The translations under genes and the position numbers were made by a program. From Pseudomonas sp. AOB-7 (lineage in GTDB: Bacteria; Pseudomonadota; Gammaproteobacteria; Pseudomonadales; Pseudomonadaceae), in NCBI RefSeq assembly GCF_003696305.1, contig NZ_RFFK01000016.1, positions 1 to 64,000 on the forward strand: DNA of 64,000 nucleotides. The letters run 5' to 3'. This document shows, piece after piece, positions 1-7,962 of this stretch. Below the pieces are notes generated by a model. The model was not told the DNA's origin, did no database searches, and saw nothing but the letters and a program-made list of their open reading frames with translations. The first letter of the stretch is position 1, and the number at the start of each line of letters is the position of its first letter.

Positions 1-9
1 CTCATCTTT

Positions 10-210
10 CCGTCAAGCTGTTTTTCGAAGATTTTTTCTTTCTACTCAACAACTTAGAGCAACCTCAGCGTCATCTCTTCCGCTTCAGTGAGGGCGCATT
101 CTACAGCACCTCTTCACTCCGTCAAGTCGCTTTGAAGAAATTTTCTTTCTACCTCAACAACTTAGCGCTTCGTCGAACCTGGGTTCGTCTCAGCGAGGCG
201 CGCATTCTAC
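10..210. repeat. Tandem pair of ~107-nt intergenic repeats
   Basis: Two diverged copies lie head to tail. Each begins with CCGTCAAG (positions 10 and 119), continues through a pyrimidine-rich TTTTCTTTCTAC tract and CTCAACAACTTAG, and ends at GCGCATTCTAC (94-104 and 200-210). No ORF explains the block. It lies beyond the 3' end of the gcoT operon, which is read on the minus strand. I recall similar sequence in Pseudomonas intergenic regions but cannot name a family. The remainder of 1-303 holds nothing else I can support. Confidence 0.6.
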
Positions 211-303
211 ATGAGCACAGCGAGCTGTAAACCCCTGATATGCAAAAAATTGCGCAAATCGGATCAGCGCCCTTTTCCCTCTTCTATATAGAGGGCAGCA
301 AGC

Positions 304-1527
304 TTAAATCACCCCCGCCTCACGCAACTCAGCGACCTGCGCTGCGCTCATGCCTAGCAGCCGCTGCAACAGGGCTTCGGTGTGCTGCCCCAACAACGGC
401 GGAGCCGAGCGATAGGCCACTGGCGTGGCGGACAAACGCAGCGGACTGGCCACCTGCGGCGTGCTGCTGCCCAGGGCATTGGGCAGATCGAGACGCAGGC
501 CACGCGCCCGAACCTGCGGATCGGCGAATACCTGCGCCAGGTCGTTGATCGGGCCACAGGGCACACCGGCCGCTTCCAGCAGCTCGATCCACTGCGCGGT
601 GGTCTTGAACACCGTCGCCTGGCGCAACAATGGGATCAGCTCGCCACGATGGGTGACCCGCGCCTTGTTGGTGGAAAAACGCGGATCGTCAGCCAAAGCC
701 GGAAGGCCGGCGACCTCGCAAAACTTGCGGAACTGCCCATCGTTGCCCACGGCGAGAATGAAATCGCCATCGGCACTGGGAAAGTCCTGGTAGGGCACGA
801 TATTGGGATGGGCGTTGCCCAGACGCTTGGGTGCCACGCCGGTCATGAGGTAGTTCATCGCCTGGTTGGCCAGGCATGCGACCTGCACGTCGAGCAGCGC
901 CACATCGATGTGTTGACCGATGCCGGACTGCTCGCGCTGATTCAGCGCGGCCAGCACACCCACAGCCGCATAGAGGCCGGTCAGGATGTCGGTCAGCGCC
1001 ACGCCCACTTTCATCGGCCCGGCGCCCTCCTCGCCCTCGGGACGCCCGGTCAGGCTCATCAGGCCACCCAGGCCCTGGATCATGAAGTCGTAGCCGGCGC
1101 GCTTGGCATAAGGGCCGGTCTGGCCGAAACCGGTGATGGAGCAGTAGATCAGCCGCGGATTGAGCGCCTTCAGCGATTCATAGTCGAGACCATAGGCCGC
1201 CAGGCCGCCGACCTTGAAGTTCTCCAACAGCACGTCGCATTGCGGCACCAGCTCGCGGATCAGGCGCTGGCCCTGGGGCAGGGTGAAATCCAGGGTCAGC
1301 GACTGCTTGTTGCGGTTGGCGCTCTGAAAGTAGGCCGCCTCGCGCGAATCATTGCCCTCGGCGTCCTTTATATAAGGAGGCCCCCAATGCCGGGTGTCGT
1401 CACCCGAACCCGGCCGCTCGACCTTGATCACCTCGGCACCGAGGTCGCCGAAAATCTGCCCGGCCCAGGGCCCGGCGAGTACGCGGGACAGGTCGAGCAC
1501 ACGAATATGGGACAGGGCGCCGGGCAT
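304..1527 (-). CDS. gcoT: Family III CoA-transferase, probable glutarate CoA-transferase
   Basis: This is a 407-residue CaiB/BaiF (family III) CoA-transferase. It begins with the typical LDLSRVLAGPWAGQ block and AEVIKVE, and the probable catalytic aspartate is D180 in VGVALTD. The family moves CoA between acyl-CoA donors and carboxylic acids in the cytoplasm. Its position directly downstream of gcdH, next to a LysR regulator, matches the Pseudomonas glutarate locus in which GcoT activates glutarate to glutaryl-CoA. The substrate is inferred from that context. I chose the ATG at 1527, with a GGAG ribosome site just upstream, over a longer frame reading into the preceding hairpin repeat. Confidence 0.85.
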   Translation of the reverse strand: MPGALSHIRVLDLSRVLAGPWAGQIFGDLGAEVIKVERPGSGDDTRHWGPPYIKDAEGNDSREAAYFQSANRNKQSLTLDFTLPQGQRLIRELVPQCDVLLENFKVGGLAAYGLDYESLKALNPRLIYCSITGFGQTGPYAKRAGYDFMIQGLGGLMSLTGRPEGEEGAGPMKVGVALTDILTGLYAAVGVLAALNQREQSGIGQHIDVALLDVQVACLANQAMNYLMTGVAPKRLGNAHPNIVPYQDFPSADGDFILAVGNDGQFRKFCEVAGLPALADDPRFSTNKARVTHRGELIPLLRQATVFKTTAQWIELLEAAGVPCGPINDLAQVFADPQVRARGLRLDLPNALGSSTPQVASPLRLSATPVAYRSAPPLLGQHTEALLQRLLGMSAAQVAELREAGVI

Positions 1528-1541
1528 GGCGATTCTCCGTA

Positions 1542-1591
1542 GGGTGCGCCACGCGCACCATGAACAACTCGGTGGTGCGCATGGCGCACCC
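1542..1591. repeat. REP-like hairpin between gcdH and gcoT
   Basis: The left arm (1542-1560, starting GGGTGCGCC) and right arm (1573-1591, ending GGCGCACCC) are 19 nt each and pair with one mismatch around a 12-nt loop. It fills most of the 70-nt gap between the gcdH stop and the gcoT start. The same GGGTGCGC/GCGCACCC core recurs at 55661-55679, so this is a dispersed element. It could act as an RNA stabiliser or partial terminator within the transcript. Confidence 0.7.
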
Positions 1592-1597
1592 CCTCTA

Positions 1598-2776
1598 TTA
1601 GAAGAACGCCTGAATACCGGTTTGCGCACGCCCGAGGATCAGCGCATGCACGTCGTGGGTTCCTTCGTACGTGTTGACCACCTCGAGGTTGACCAGGTGG
1701 CGAGCGATGCCGAACTCGTCGCTGATGCCGTTGCCGCCCAGCATGTCGCGGGCCAGGCGGGCGATATCCAGCGCCTTGCCGCAGCTGTTGCGCTTCATGA
1801 TCGAGGTGATTTCCACCGCCGCGGTGCCCTCGTCCTTCATCCGGCCCAGGCGCAGGCAACCCTGCAGGGCCAGGGTGATCTCGGTCTGCATATCGGCCAG
1901 CTTCTTCTGGATCAGCTGGTTGGCGGCCAGCGGGCGGCCGAACTGCTGGCGATCCAGTACGTATTGGCGTGCGGTGTGCCAGCAGAACTCGGCCGCGCCC
2001 AGGGCGCCCCAGCTGATGCCGTAGCGGGCGGAGTTGAGGCAGGTGAACGGCCCCTTGAGGCCGCGCACCCCGGGGAAGGCGTTCTCCTCGGGACAGAACA
2101 CGTTGTCCATGAAAATCTCGCCGGTGATCGAGGCGCGCAGGCCGACCTTGCCGTGAATGGCCGGAGCGGACAGGCCCTGCCAGCCCTTCTCCAGGACGAA
2201 GCCGCGGATCTCGCCGGCATCGTCCTTGGCCCATACCACGAACACGTCGGCGATCGGGCTGTTGGTGATCCACATCTTGCTGCCGCTCAGGCGATAGCCG
2301 CCCTCGACCTTCTTGGCGCGAGTCACCATCGAGCCCGGATCGGAACCATGGTTCGGCTCGGTCAGGCCGAAGCAGCCGATGTATTCGCCGCTGGCCAGTT
2401 TCGGCAGGTACTTCTGCTTGGTCGCCTCGTTGCCGAACTCATGGATCGGCACCATCACCAGGGAGGACTGCACGCTCATCATCGAGCGATAGCCGGAGTC
2501 GATGCGCTCCACTTCGCGGGCGATCAGGCCGTAGCACACGTAGTTCAGGCCGCTGCCGCCATAGGCTTCGGGAATGGTGGCGCCGAGCAGGCCGGTCTCG
2601 CCCATCTCGCGGAAGATCGCCGGGTCGGTGCGCTCGTGCCGGAAGGCCTCCAGCACGCGCGGGGCCAGCTTGTCGGCGGCGAACTGCCGGGCGCTGCCCT
2701 GCACCATGCGCTCTTCTTCGGTGAGCTGTTGATCCAGCAGCAGCGGGTCGATCCAGTTGAAGCTTGCCTTGGCCAT
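1598..2776 (-). CDS. gcdH: Glutaryl-CoA dehydrogenase
   Basis: This FAD-dependent acyl-CoA dehydrogenase of 392 residues has the length of bacterial GcdH. It oxidises and decarboxylates glutaryl-CoA to crotonyl-CoA in lysine and glutarate degradation. Visible features are the FGLTEPNHGSDPGSM segment of the middle domain, MWITNSPIADVFVVWAK, and the C-terminal TYEGTHD with catalytic glutamate E371, followed by HALILGRAQTG, which is characteristic of glutaryl-CoA dehydrogenases. I chose the ATG at 2776, where the protein begins MAKASFNW. It lies 70 nt before gcoT in the same direction and is divergent from the LysR gene. Confidence 0.95.
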   Translation of the reverse strand: MAKASFNWIDPLLLDQQLTEEERMVQGSARQFAADKLAPRVLEAFRHERTDPAIFREMGETGLLGATIPEAYGGSGLNYVCYGLIAREVERIDSGYRSMMSVQSSLVMVPIHEFGNEATKQKYLPKLASGEYIGCFGLTEPNHGSDPGSMVTRAKKVEGGYRLSGSKMWITNSPIADVFVVWAKDDAGEIRGFVLEKGWQGLSAPAIHGKVGLRASITGEIFMDNVFCPEENAFPGVRGLKGPFTCLNSARYGISWGALGAAEFCWHTARQYVLDRQQFGRPLAANQLIQKKLADMQTEITLALQGCLRLGRMKDEGTAAVEITSIMKRNSCGKALDIARLARDMLGGNGISDEFGIARHLVNLEVVNTYEGTHDVHALILGRAQTGIQAFF

Positions 2777-2955
2777 TGCGAGAAACCTCGAAGCGGTGAA
2801 GTGAGCGGTCGGCCGAGCCGACCCGAATGGCATTGATCCTAGGCCTGACTTGCCGATTGGACAAACGCAGAATTCGCACAGAACTGTGCTTTTTTCTCAC
2901 TTCGAGATAGCTTAATCAACAAGATATATCGCTTATGAGTGAGGCTTTGGCATAA

Positions 2956-3852
2956 ATGCGCCGCAAGATCCCCAGCACCGCCGCCCTGGTCGCCTTCGAG
3001 TCCGCCGCGCGCCACCAGAGCTTCACCAAGGCCGCCGACGAGCTCAGCCTGACCCAGAGCGCCATCTGCCGGCAGATCGGCGGCCTGGAGAGTTTTCTCA
3101 ATGTGGAACTGTTCCGTCGTTCGCGGCGCGGCGTGGTGCTGACCGAGGCCGGGGTCGCCTATAGCCGCAAGGTAGCGGCGCAACTCGATGCCGTGGAGCG
3201 CGACACTCTGGCGCTGATGGGCAACCAGGGCACCAGCAGCATCGAGCTGGCGGTGGTGCCGACTTTCGGCACCCAATGGCTGCTGCCGCGGCTGCGCGCC
3301 TTCCAACAATTGCACCCGGAGGTGACGGTACACCTGACCAACCGCACCCGCCCCTTCCTGTTCGCCGACACCCACTTCGATGCCGCCATCTACTACGGCG
3401 ATGCCGAATGGTCGGGCACCGAGGCGCATTTCCTGATGCATGAGCACCTGCTGCCGGTATGTAGCCCGACATTGCTGGGCAAGCAGCCGGTCAACGCCGA
3501 GCAGATTGCCGCGCTACCCCTGCTGCAGCAGACCACCCGCCCCTATGCCTGGCGCCAGTGGTTCGCTGCCCAGGGCCTGAGCGTGGCCCGCGACATGACC
3601 GGCCCGCGCCTGGAGCTGTTCTCCATGCTCGCCCAGGCCGCGCGCCATGAAATGGGCGTCGCGCTGATCCCACCCTTCCTGATCCAGCGCGAACTGGAGG
3701 ACGGCAGCCTGGTGGTGGCCCTCGACCGCGCCGTCCCCCACAACGACCGCGCCTATTACCTGATGGTGCCGGAGCGCAAGGCCGAGTCGGCAGCGCTCCT
3801 GGCATTTCGCGACTGGTTGCTGCTGCAAGCCAGCGCCTACCGCCAGGGATAA
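2956..3852 (+). CDS. gcdR: LysR-family regulator of glutarate catabolism
   Basis: This is a 298-residue LysR-type regulator of the GcvA-like branch. The N-terminal winged helix-turn-helix (about residues 5-65) reads AFESAARHQSFTKAADELSLTQ, split here by its recognition helix, and is followed by the inducer-binding domain. It is divergent from gcdH with a 179-nt shared control region. In Pseudomonas the regulator in this position, GcdR, activates gcdH and gcoT in response to glutarate, and I infer that role here. The ATG at 2956 gives the standard MRRKIPSTAALVAFE start of this subfamily. Confidence 0.85.
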   Translation: MRRKIPSTAALVAFESAARHQSFTKAADELSLTQSAICRQIGGLESFLNVELFRRSRRGVVLTEAGVAYSRKVAAQLDAVERDTLALMGNQGTSSIELAVVPTFGTQWLLPRLRAFQQLHPEVTVHLTNRTRPFLFADTHFDAAIYYGDAEWSGTEAHFLMHEHLLPVCSPTLLGKQPVNAEQIAALPLLQQTTRPYAWRQWFAAQGLSVARDMTGPRLELFSMLAQAARHEMGVALIPPFLIQRELEDGSLVVALDRAVPHNDRAYYLMVPERKAESAALLAFRDWLLLQASAYRQG

Positions 3853-4331
3853 CGCCCCTGCAGCGCTTATGACCCGCCCACAAAGGCGACAAGAACGGCA
3901 GACAAGGCTCGCAACAAGGACAGGTAGTGCAGCCACGGTCACACTACAACGCCGCAATAGCCTCGATCCGCGTCACGCCCAGCACTTTCGCGGCATTCCA
4001 CTATTCTGAACGCTCCGTTCGCCGCTTTTTACACCTCAGTCGATTCGACCAACGGTCATTCGTTCGATGAATGACCGTCAGACCGCACAGGCCCCAGCAA
4101 ACCTGCTTCCCCTCAGGTGCGGCGCGGCCTGCACGCGGTATAAAAATCTCTCATAGACCTATTACTTGTAGTAATCCATTTTTTTTACTCCATAACTTCT
4201 TGTAAGGGTCTGCGTTCGATTGCACAATCGCCGCGCCCGCCGCCAACTGGCAGGTTATGTGCTGATCCCCAATCGCCAGCGTGCCAGCGCAGTACGCCGG
4301 TTCACCCAAAAGATCACGCAGGAGATTAGAA
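3853..4331. other. 479-nt intergenic region upstream of pntAA
   Basis: No convincing gene lies between gcdR and pntAA. It holds a perfect 10-bp inverted repeat (listed separately) and AT-rich sequence around 4141-4200 that probably contains the pnt promoter. A 104-codon minus-strand frame overlapping the pntAA start has no recognisable features and is not called. Confidence 0.5.
4052..4078. promoter_or_regulatory. Perfect 10-bp inverted repeat, possible operator
   Basis: ACGGTCATTC (4052-4061) pairs perfectly with GAATGACCGT (4069-4078) across a 7-nt spacer. It sits about 250 nt before pntAA and 200 nt after gcdR. There is no T-tract, so it is not an intrinsic terminator. The shape suits a TetR-type dimeric binding site, but no TetR gene is visible nearby. 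Confidence 0.4.
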
Positions 4332-5453
4332 GTGCACATCGGTGTTCCTCTCGAAACCCACGCCGGGGAGACGCGGGTTGCCGCGACGCCCGAGACCGTC
4401 AAGAAGCTGGTCGGCCAAGGCCACCAGGTGACCGTCCAGGCCGGTGCCGGCGTCAGCGCCAGCATTCCCGACGCGGCCTATACCGCCGCCGGCGCGATCA
4501 TCGGCAACGACGCCGCCGCCCTCGGCGCCGACCTGGTGCTGAAAGTGCTCGCGCCGACCGAGGCCGAACTGGCGCATATGAAGACCGGCGCCGTGCTGGT
4601 CGGCATGCTCAACCCGTTCTGCAACGACACCATCGCGCGGATGAACACCCGCGGCATCACCGCCTTCGCCCTGGAAGCCGCGCCGCGCACCTCGCGCGCA
4701 CAGAGCCTGGACGTGCTGAGCTCGCAGGCCAATATCGCCGGCTACAAGGCGGTGCTGCTGGCCGCGCACCATTACCCGCGCTTCATGCCGATGCTGATGA
4801 CCGCCGCCGGTACCGTGAAGGCCGCGCGTATCCTCATCCTCGGCGCCGGCGTCGCCGGTCTGCAGGCCATCGCCACGGCCAAGCGCCTGGGTGCGGTGAT
4901 CGAGGCCTCCGACGTGCGTCCGGCGGTGAAGGAACAGATCGAGTCGCTCGGCGCCAAGTTCGTCGACGTGCCGTTCGAGACCGATGAAGAACGCGAATGC
5001 GCCCAGGGGGTCGGCGGCTACGCCCGGCCCATGCCGCAATCCTGGATGGAGCGCCAGGCCAAGGCCGTGCACGAGCGCGCCAAGCAGGCCGATATTGTCA
5101 TCACGACCGCCCTCATTCCGGGTCGTAAGGCACCGACACTGCTCCATGAGAGCACAGTGGCTGAGATGAAGCCGGGCTCGGTGGTCGTCGACCTGGCCGC
5201 GGCGCAGGGCGGCAACTGTCCGCTGACCGAGGCCGACCAGGTGGTGGTCAAGCACGGCGTGACCCTGGTCGGCCACACCAACCTGGCCGCGCTGGTGCCG
5301 GCGGACGCCTCCGCCCTCTATGCACGCAACCTGCTGGACTTCCTCAAGCTGGTGATCGACAAGGAAGGCCAGTTCCAGCTCAACCTCGAAGACGACATCG
5401 TCGCGGCCTGCCTGATGTGCAACGCCGGCGAAGTCGTGCGCAAGAACGGCTAA
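4332..5453 (+). CDS. pntAA: NAD(P) transhydrogenase alpha subunit, domain I
   Basis: This 373-residue soluble NAD(H)-binding subunit belongs to the proton-translocating transhydrogenase, which couples hydride transfer between NADH and NADP+ to the proton gradient. It contains the alanine dehydrogenase/PNT N-terminal domain (HIGVPLETHAGETRVAATPETV) and a Rossmann nucleotide site, ILGAGVAGLQAIATAKRLGA, near residues 174-193. I chose the GTG at 4332 because AGGAG lies 7 nt upstream and the product then matches the known Pseudomonas length. The membrane part of the alpha chain is a separate gene (pntAB) 11 nt downstream, the split arrangement usual in this genus. Confidence 0.95.
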   Translation: MHIGVPLETHAGETRVAATPETVKKLVGQGHQVTVQAGAGVSASIPDAAYTAAGAIIGNDAAALGADLVLKVLAPTEAELAHMKTGAVLVGMLNPFCNDTIARMNTRGITAFALEAAPRTSRAQSLDVLSSQANIAGYKAVLLAAHHYPRFMPMLMTAAGTVKAARILILGAGVAGLQAIATAKRLGAVIEASDVRPAVKEQIESLGAKFVDVPFETDEERECAQGVGGYARPMPQSWMERQAKAVHERAKQADIVITTALIPGRKAPTLLHESTVAEMKPGSVVVDLAAAQGGNCPLTEADQVVVKHGVTLVGHTNLAALVPADASALYARNLLDFLKLVIDKEGQFQLNLEDDIVAACLMCNAGEVVRKNG

Positions 5454-5464
5454 GGAGTAGAGAC

Positions 5465-5779
5465 ATGGATCTGATTTCCGACGGCATCTACAACCTGATC
5501 ATCTTCGTGCTGGCCATCTACGTCGGCTACCACGTGGTGTGGAACGTCACCCCGGCCCTGCACACCCCGCTGATGGCCGTGACCAACGCGATTTCCGCGA
5601 TCGTCATCGTCGGCGCCATGCTGGCCGCCGCCCTCACCGTCACCCCGCTGGGCAAGGCCATGGGAACCCTGGCCGTGGCCCTGGCCGCGGTCAACGTGTT
5701 CGGTGGCTTCCTGGTGACCCGACGCATGCTGGAAATGTTCAAGAAGAAGGCGCCGAAAGCGCAGGCGGAGAAGCACTGA
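5465..5779 (+). CDS. pntAB: NAD(P) transhydrogenase alpha subunit, membrane domain IIa
   Basis: This 104-residue protein supplies the membrane part of the alpha subunit. It has three to four hydrophobic helices, beginning IYNLIIFVLAIYVGYHVVW, and a lysine-rich cytoplasmic tail (FKKKAPKAQAEKH). It assembles with PntB helices to form the proton channel. AAGGAG precedes the ATG at 5465, and the pntB ATG follows 2 nt after its stop, so translation of the three genes is likely coupled. Confidence 0.95.
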   Translation: MDLISDGIYNLIIFVLAIYVGYHVVWNVTPALHTPLMAVTNAISAIVIVGAMLAAALTVTPLGKAMGTLAVALAAVNVFGGFLVTRRMLEMFKKKAPKAQAEKH

Positions 5780-5781
5780 CC

Positions 5782-7218
5782 ATGAGCATGAACCTGATCA
5801 CTGTTCTCTACCTCGTCGCCTCGATCTGCTTCATCCAGGCGCTCAAGGGCCTGTCGCACCCGACTTCGTCGCGGCGCGGCAACCTGTTCGGCATGGTCGG
5901 CATGGCCATCGCCATCGTCACCACGGTCGGCCTGATCCACAAGCTCGGCAGCGAACTGGCCGTGCAGGGCCTGGGCGTCGTCATCGTCGGCCTGCTGGTC
6001 GGTGGTAGCGTCGGCACCATCATGGCCAAGCGCGTGGAAATGACCAAGATGCCCGAGCTGGTCGCCTTCATGCACAGCATGATCGGCCTGGCCGCGGTAT
6101 TTATCGCCATCGCCGCGGTCGTCGAGCCGCAGTCGCTGGGCATAGTCGCGGCCCTGGGCGACGCGATTCCGGCCGGCAACCGCCTGGAGCTGTTCCTCGG
6201 CGCGGCCATCGGCGCCATCACCTTCTCCGGTTCGGTGATCGCCTTCGGCAAGCTGTCGGGCAAGTACAAGTTCCGCCTGTTCCAGGGCGCCCCGGTGGTG
6301 TTCAAGGGCCAGCACCTGGTCAACCTGCTGGTCGGCCTGGCCATCATGGGCCTGGGCCTGTTCTACACCTTCACCGGCGACATCACCGCCTTCGCCGTGC
6401 TGGTGGCGCTGGCCTTCGTCATCGGCGTGCTGATCATCATCCCGATCGGCGGCGCCGACATGCCGGTGGTGGTGTCGATGCTCAACAGCTACTCGGGCTG
6501 GGCGGCGGCCGGTATCGGCTTCTCGCTGAACAACTCGATGCTGATCGTGGCCGGCTCCCTGGTCGGTTCGTCCGGTGCCATCCTCTCGTACATCATGTGC
6601 AAGGCGATGAACCGCTCGTTCTTCAACGTCATCCTCGGCGGCTTCGGCGCCGATGCCGACGCCGGCGCCGCCGGTGGCGCGCAGCAGGAACGCAACGTGA
6701 AGTCGGGATCAAGCGACGACGCCGCCTTCCTGCTGACCAACGCCGACACCGTGGTCATCGTGCCCGGTTACGGGCTGGCCGTGGCCCGTGCCCAGCACGC
6801 GCTGATGGAACTGGCAGAGAAGCTGACCCACCGCGGCGTGACCGTGAAGTACGCGATCCACCCGGTGGCCGGGCGTATGCCGGGCCACATGAACGTGCTG
6901 CTGGCCGAGGCCGAAGTGCCCTACGAGCAGGTGTTCGAGATGGAGGACATCAACTCCGAGTTCGGCCAGACCGACGTGGTGCTGGTGCTCGGCGCCAACG
7001 ACGTGGTCAACCCGGCGGCGAAGAACGATCCGAAGTCACCGATCGCCGGCATGCCGATCCTCGAGGCCTACAAGGCCAAGACCGTGATCGTCAACAAGCG
7101 CTCGATGGCCAGCGGCTATGCCGGCCTGGACAACGAACTGTTCTACATGGACAAGACCATGATGGTCTTCGGCGACGCCAAGAAGGTCATCGAGGACATG
7201 GTCAAGGCCGTGGACTAA
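5782..7218 (+). CDS. pntB: NAD(P) transhydrogenase beta subunit
   Basis: This 478-residue beta subunit matches the usual length. About 260 residues form the membrane domain IIb, with many hydrophobic helices, including IGGADMPVVVSMLNSYSGWA, a signature of the channel. The C-terminal NADP(H)-binding domain III contains VPGYGLAVARAQ, HPVAGRMPGHMNVLLAEA and VLGANDVVNPAA. A strong intrinsic terminator follows. An in-frame ATG at 5788 is an alternative start. Confidence 0.95.
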   Translation: MSMNLITVLYLVASICFIQALKGLSHPTSSRRGNLFGMVGMAIAIVTTVGLIHKLGSELAVQGLGVVIVGLLVGGSVGTIMAKRVEMTKMPELVAFMHSMIGLAAVFIAIAAVVEPQSLGIVAALGDAIPAGNRLELFLGAAIGAITFSGSVIAFGKLSGKYKFRLFQGAPVVFKGQHLVNLLVGLAIMGLGLFYTFTGDITAFAVLVALAFVIGVLIIIPIGGADMPVVVSMLNSYSGWAAAGIGFSLNNSMLIVAGSLVGSSGAILSYIMCKAMNRSFFNVILGGFGADADAGAAGGAQQERNVKSGSSDDAAFLLTNADTVVIVPGYGLAVARAQHALMELAEKLTHRGVTVKYAIHPVAGRMPGHMNVLLAEAEVPYEQVFEMEDINSEFGQTDVVLVLGANDVVNPAAKNDPKSPIAGMPILEAYKAKTVIVNKRSMASGYAGLDNELFYMDKTMMVFGDAKKVIEDMVKAVD

Positions 7219-7576
7219 GCCCTGACCAATTAGACAGGAAACCCGGCCTTGCGCCGGGTTTTTTGTGCCCGGGAGACAGGAAAAAGCTGAACTTCAGGTC
7301 AGCCGTCATAGCGGATCAATTTAAAACTGTACCGCTTGATAGCCACTGCAATCGAGGCCTCATGCAGGCGATTTTCTCGTATTGACCGGTTGCACCCAGC
7401 CATTTCACTTATGACCAGTACAGTTAGCTCCGTTTCAGGCGCAACAGTTACAAAGCAACCTATCTAATAGCACAACAATTTAATCCAGCTGTGACTACTG
7501 GGTCGTCGCCCCGCTCGCGATAATTTGCCCATCGAAAGCAAACACCAGCGCCGCCACAAGCGGAAGGATGACCACC
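7219..7576. other. Intergenic region between pntB and the DUF1127 gene
   Basis: Apart from the terminator at 7239-7266, this stretch of about 360 nt shows only AT-richer sequence that probably holds the DUF1127 promoter. The GGAAGG at 7562-7567 is the ribosome site of that gene. I see no further gene or repeat. Confidence 0.5.
7239..7266 (+). terminator. Rho-independent terminator of the pnt operon
   Basis: AAACCCGGC (7239-7247) pairs perfectly with GCCGGGTTT (7253-7261) around a 5-nt loop and runs into a T-tract. It lies 20 nt after the pntB stop. Confidence 0.9.
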
Positions 7577-7792
7577 ATGGAACGTACCCTCAGTTCCGAC
7601 CTGTTTCACCAACACAGCACCGCCAGCCACCAGGCCTCCTGGCCGCTGCGCCTGATCGCCACCCTCAGCCTGTGGCAGCGCCGCATCGTCAGCCGCCGTC
7701 AGCTGGCTCGACTGGATGCCCGCCTGCTGGCCGACGCCGGCATCAGCGAAAACCAGCGTTACGCCGAGCTGAGCAAGCCGTTCTGGCGCTGA
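7577..7792 (+). CDS. DUF1127 small protein
   Basis: This 71-residue basic protein has the C-terminal DUF1127 (YjiS-like) motif: LSLWQRRIVSRRQLARLD, then ARLLADAGISENQRYAELSKPFW. DUF1127 proteins in proteobacteria are often small arginine-rich proteins, some of which bind RNA and affect turnover. The role here is unknown. I prefer the ATG at 7577, since GGAAGG lies 9 nt upstream; the ATG at 7568 overlaps its own ribosome site. A terminator-like hairpin follows at 7833-7867. Confidence 0.85.
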   Translation: MERTLSSDLFHQHSTASHQASWPLRLIATLSLWQRRIVSRRQLARLDARLLADAGISENQRYAELSKPFWR

Positions 7793-7832
7793 TTCACCGA
7801 TTTAGCTCCCTCCAAGTTGGGCTCTTCTGAAG

Positions 7833-7867
7833 GCTCCATCGTCTCTGCTGCGATGGGGCTTTCGTTT
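7833..7867 (+). terminator. Probable terminator after the DUF1127 gene
   Basis: GCTCCATCG (7833-7841) pairs with CGATGGGGC (7851-7859), including one T-G pair, with a 9-nt loop and the T-rich tail TTCGTTTT. Confidence 0.75.
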
Positions 7868-7962
7868 TATCTGGGCCGAGCAGCCGTGGCGCTTAGCAGC
7901 ACAGTTGCGCACAGGCTCAAGCGCAATAGAGCAATTGTCTCGGAACAGTCCGTTCTTCATCT

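Noticed and set aside
1..210. Possible rRNA trailer or tRNA region
   Set aside because: The repeats look like sequence sometimes seen near stable RNA operons, but no 5S or tRNA cloverleaf can be drawn.
10..210. CRISPR array
   Set aside because: Only two diverged copies, about 107-nt period, no short identical repeats or cas genes.
1394..2836. A 480-codon plus-strand open frame
   Set aside because: Antisense to gcdH, with composition typical of a shadow frame.
4151..4465. A 104-codon minus-strand frame in the pntAA leader
   Set aside because: It overlaps the pntAA coding start, has no ribosome site or family similarity.
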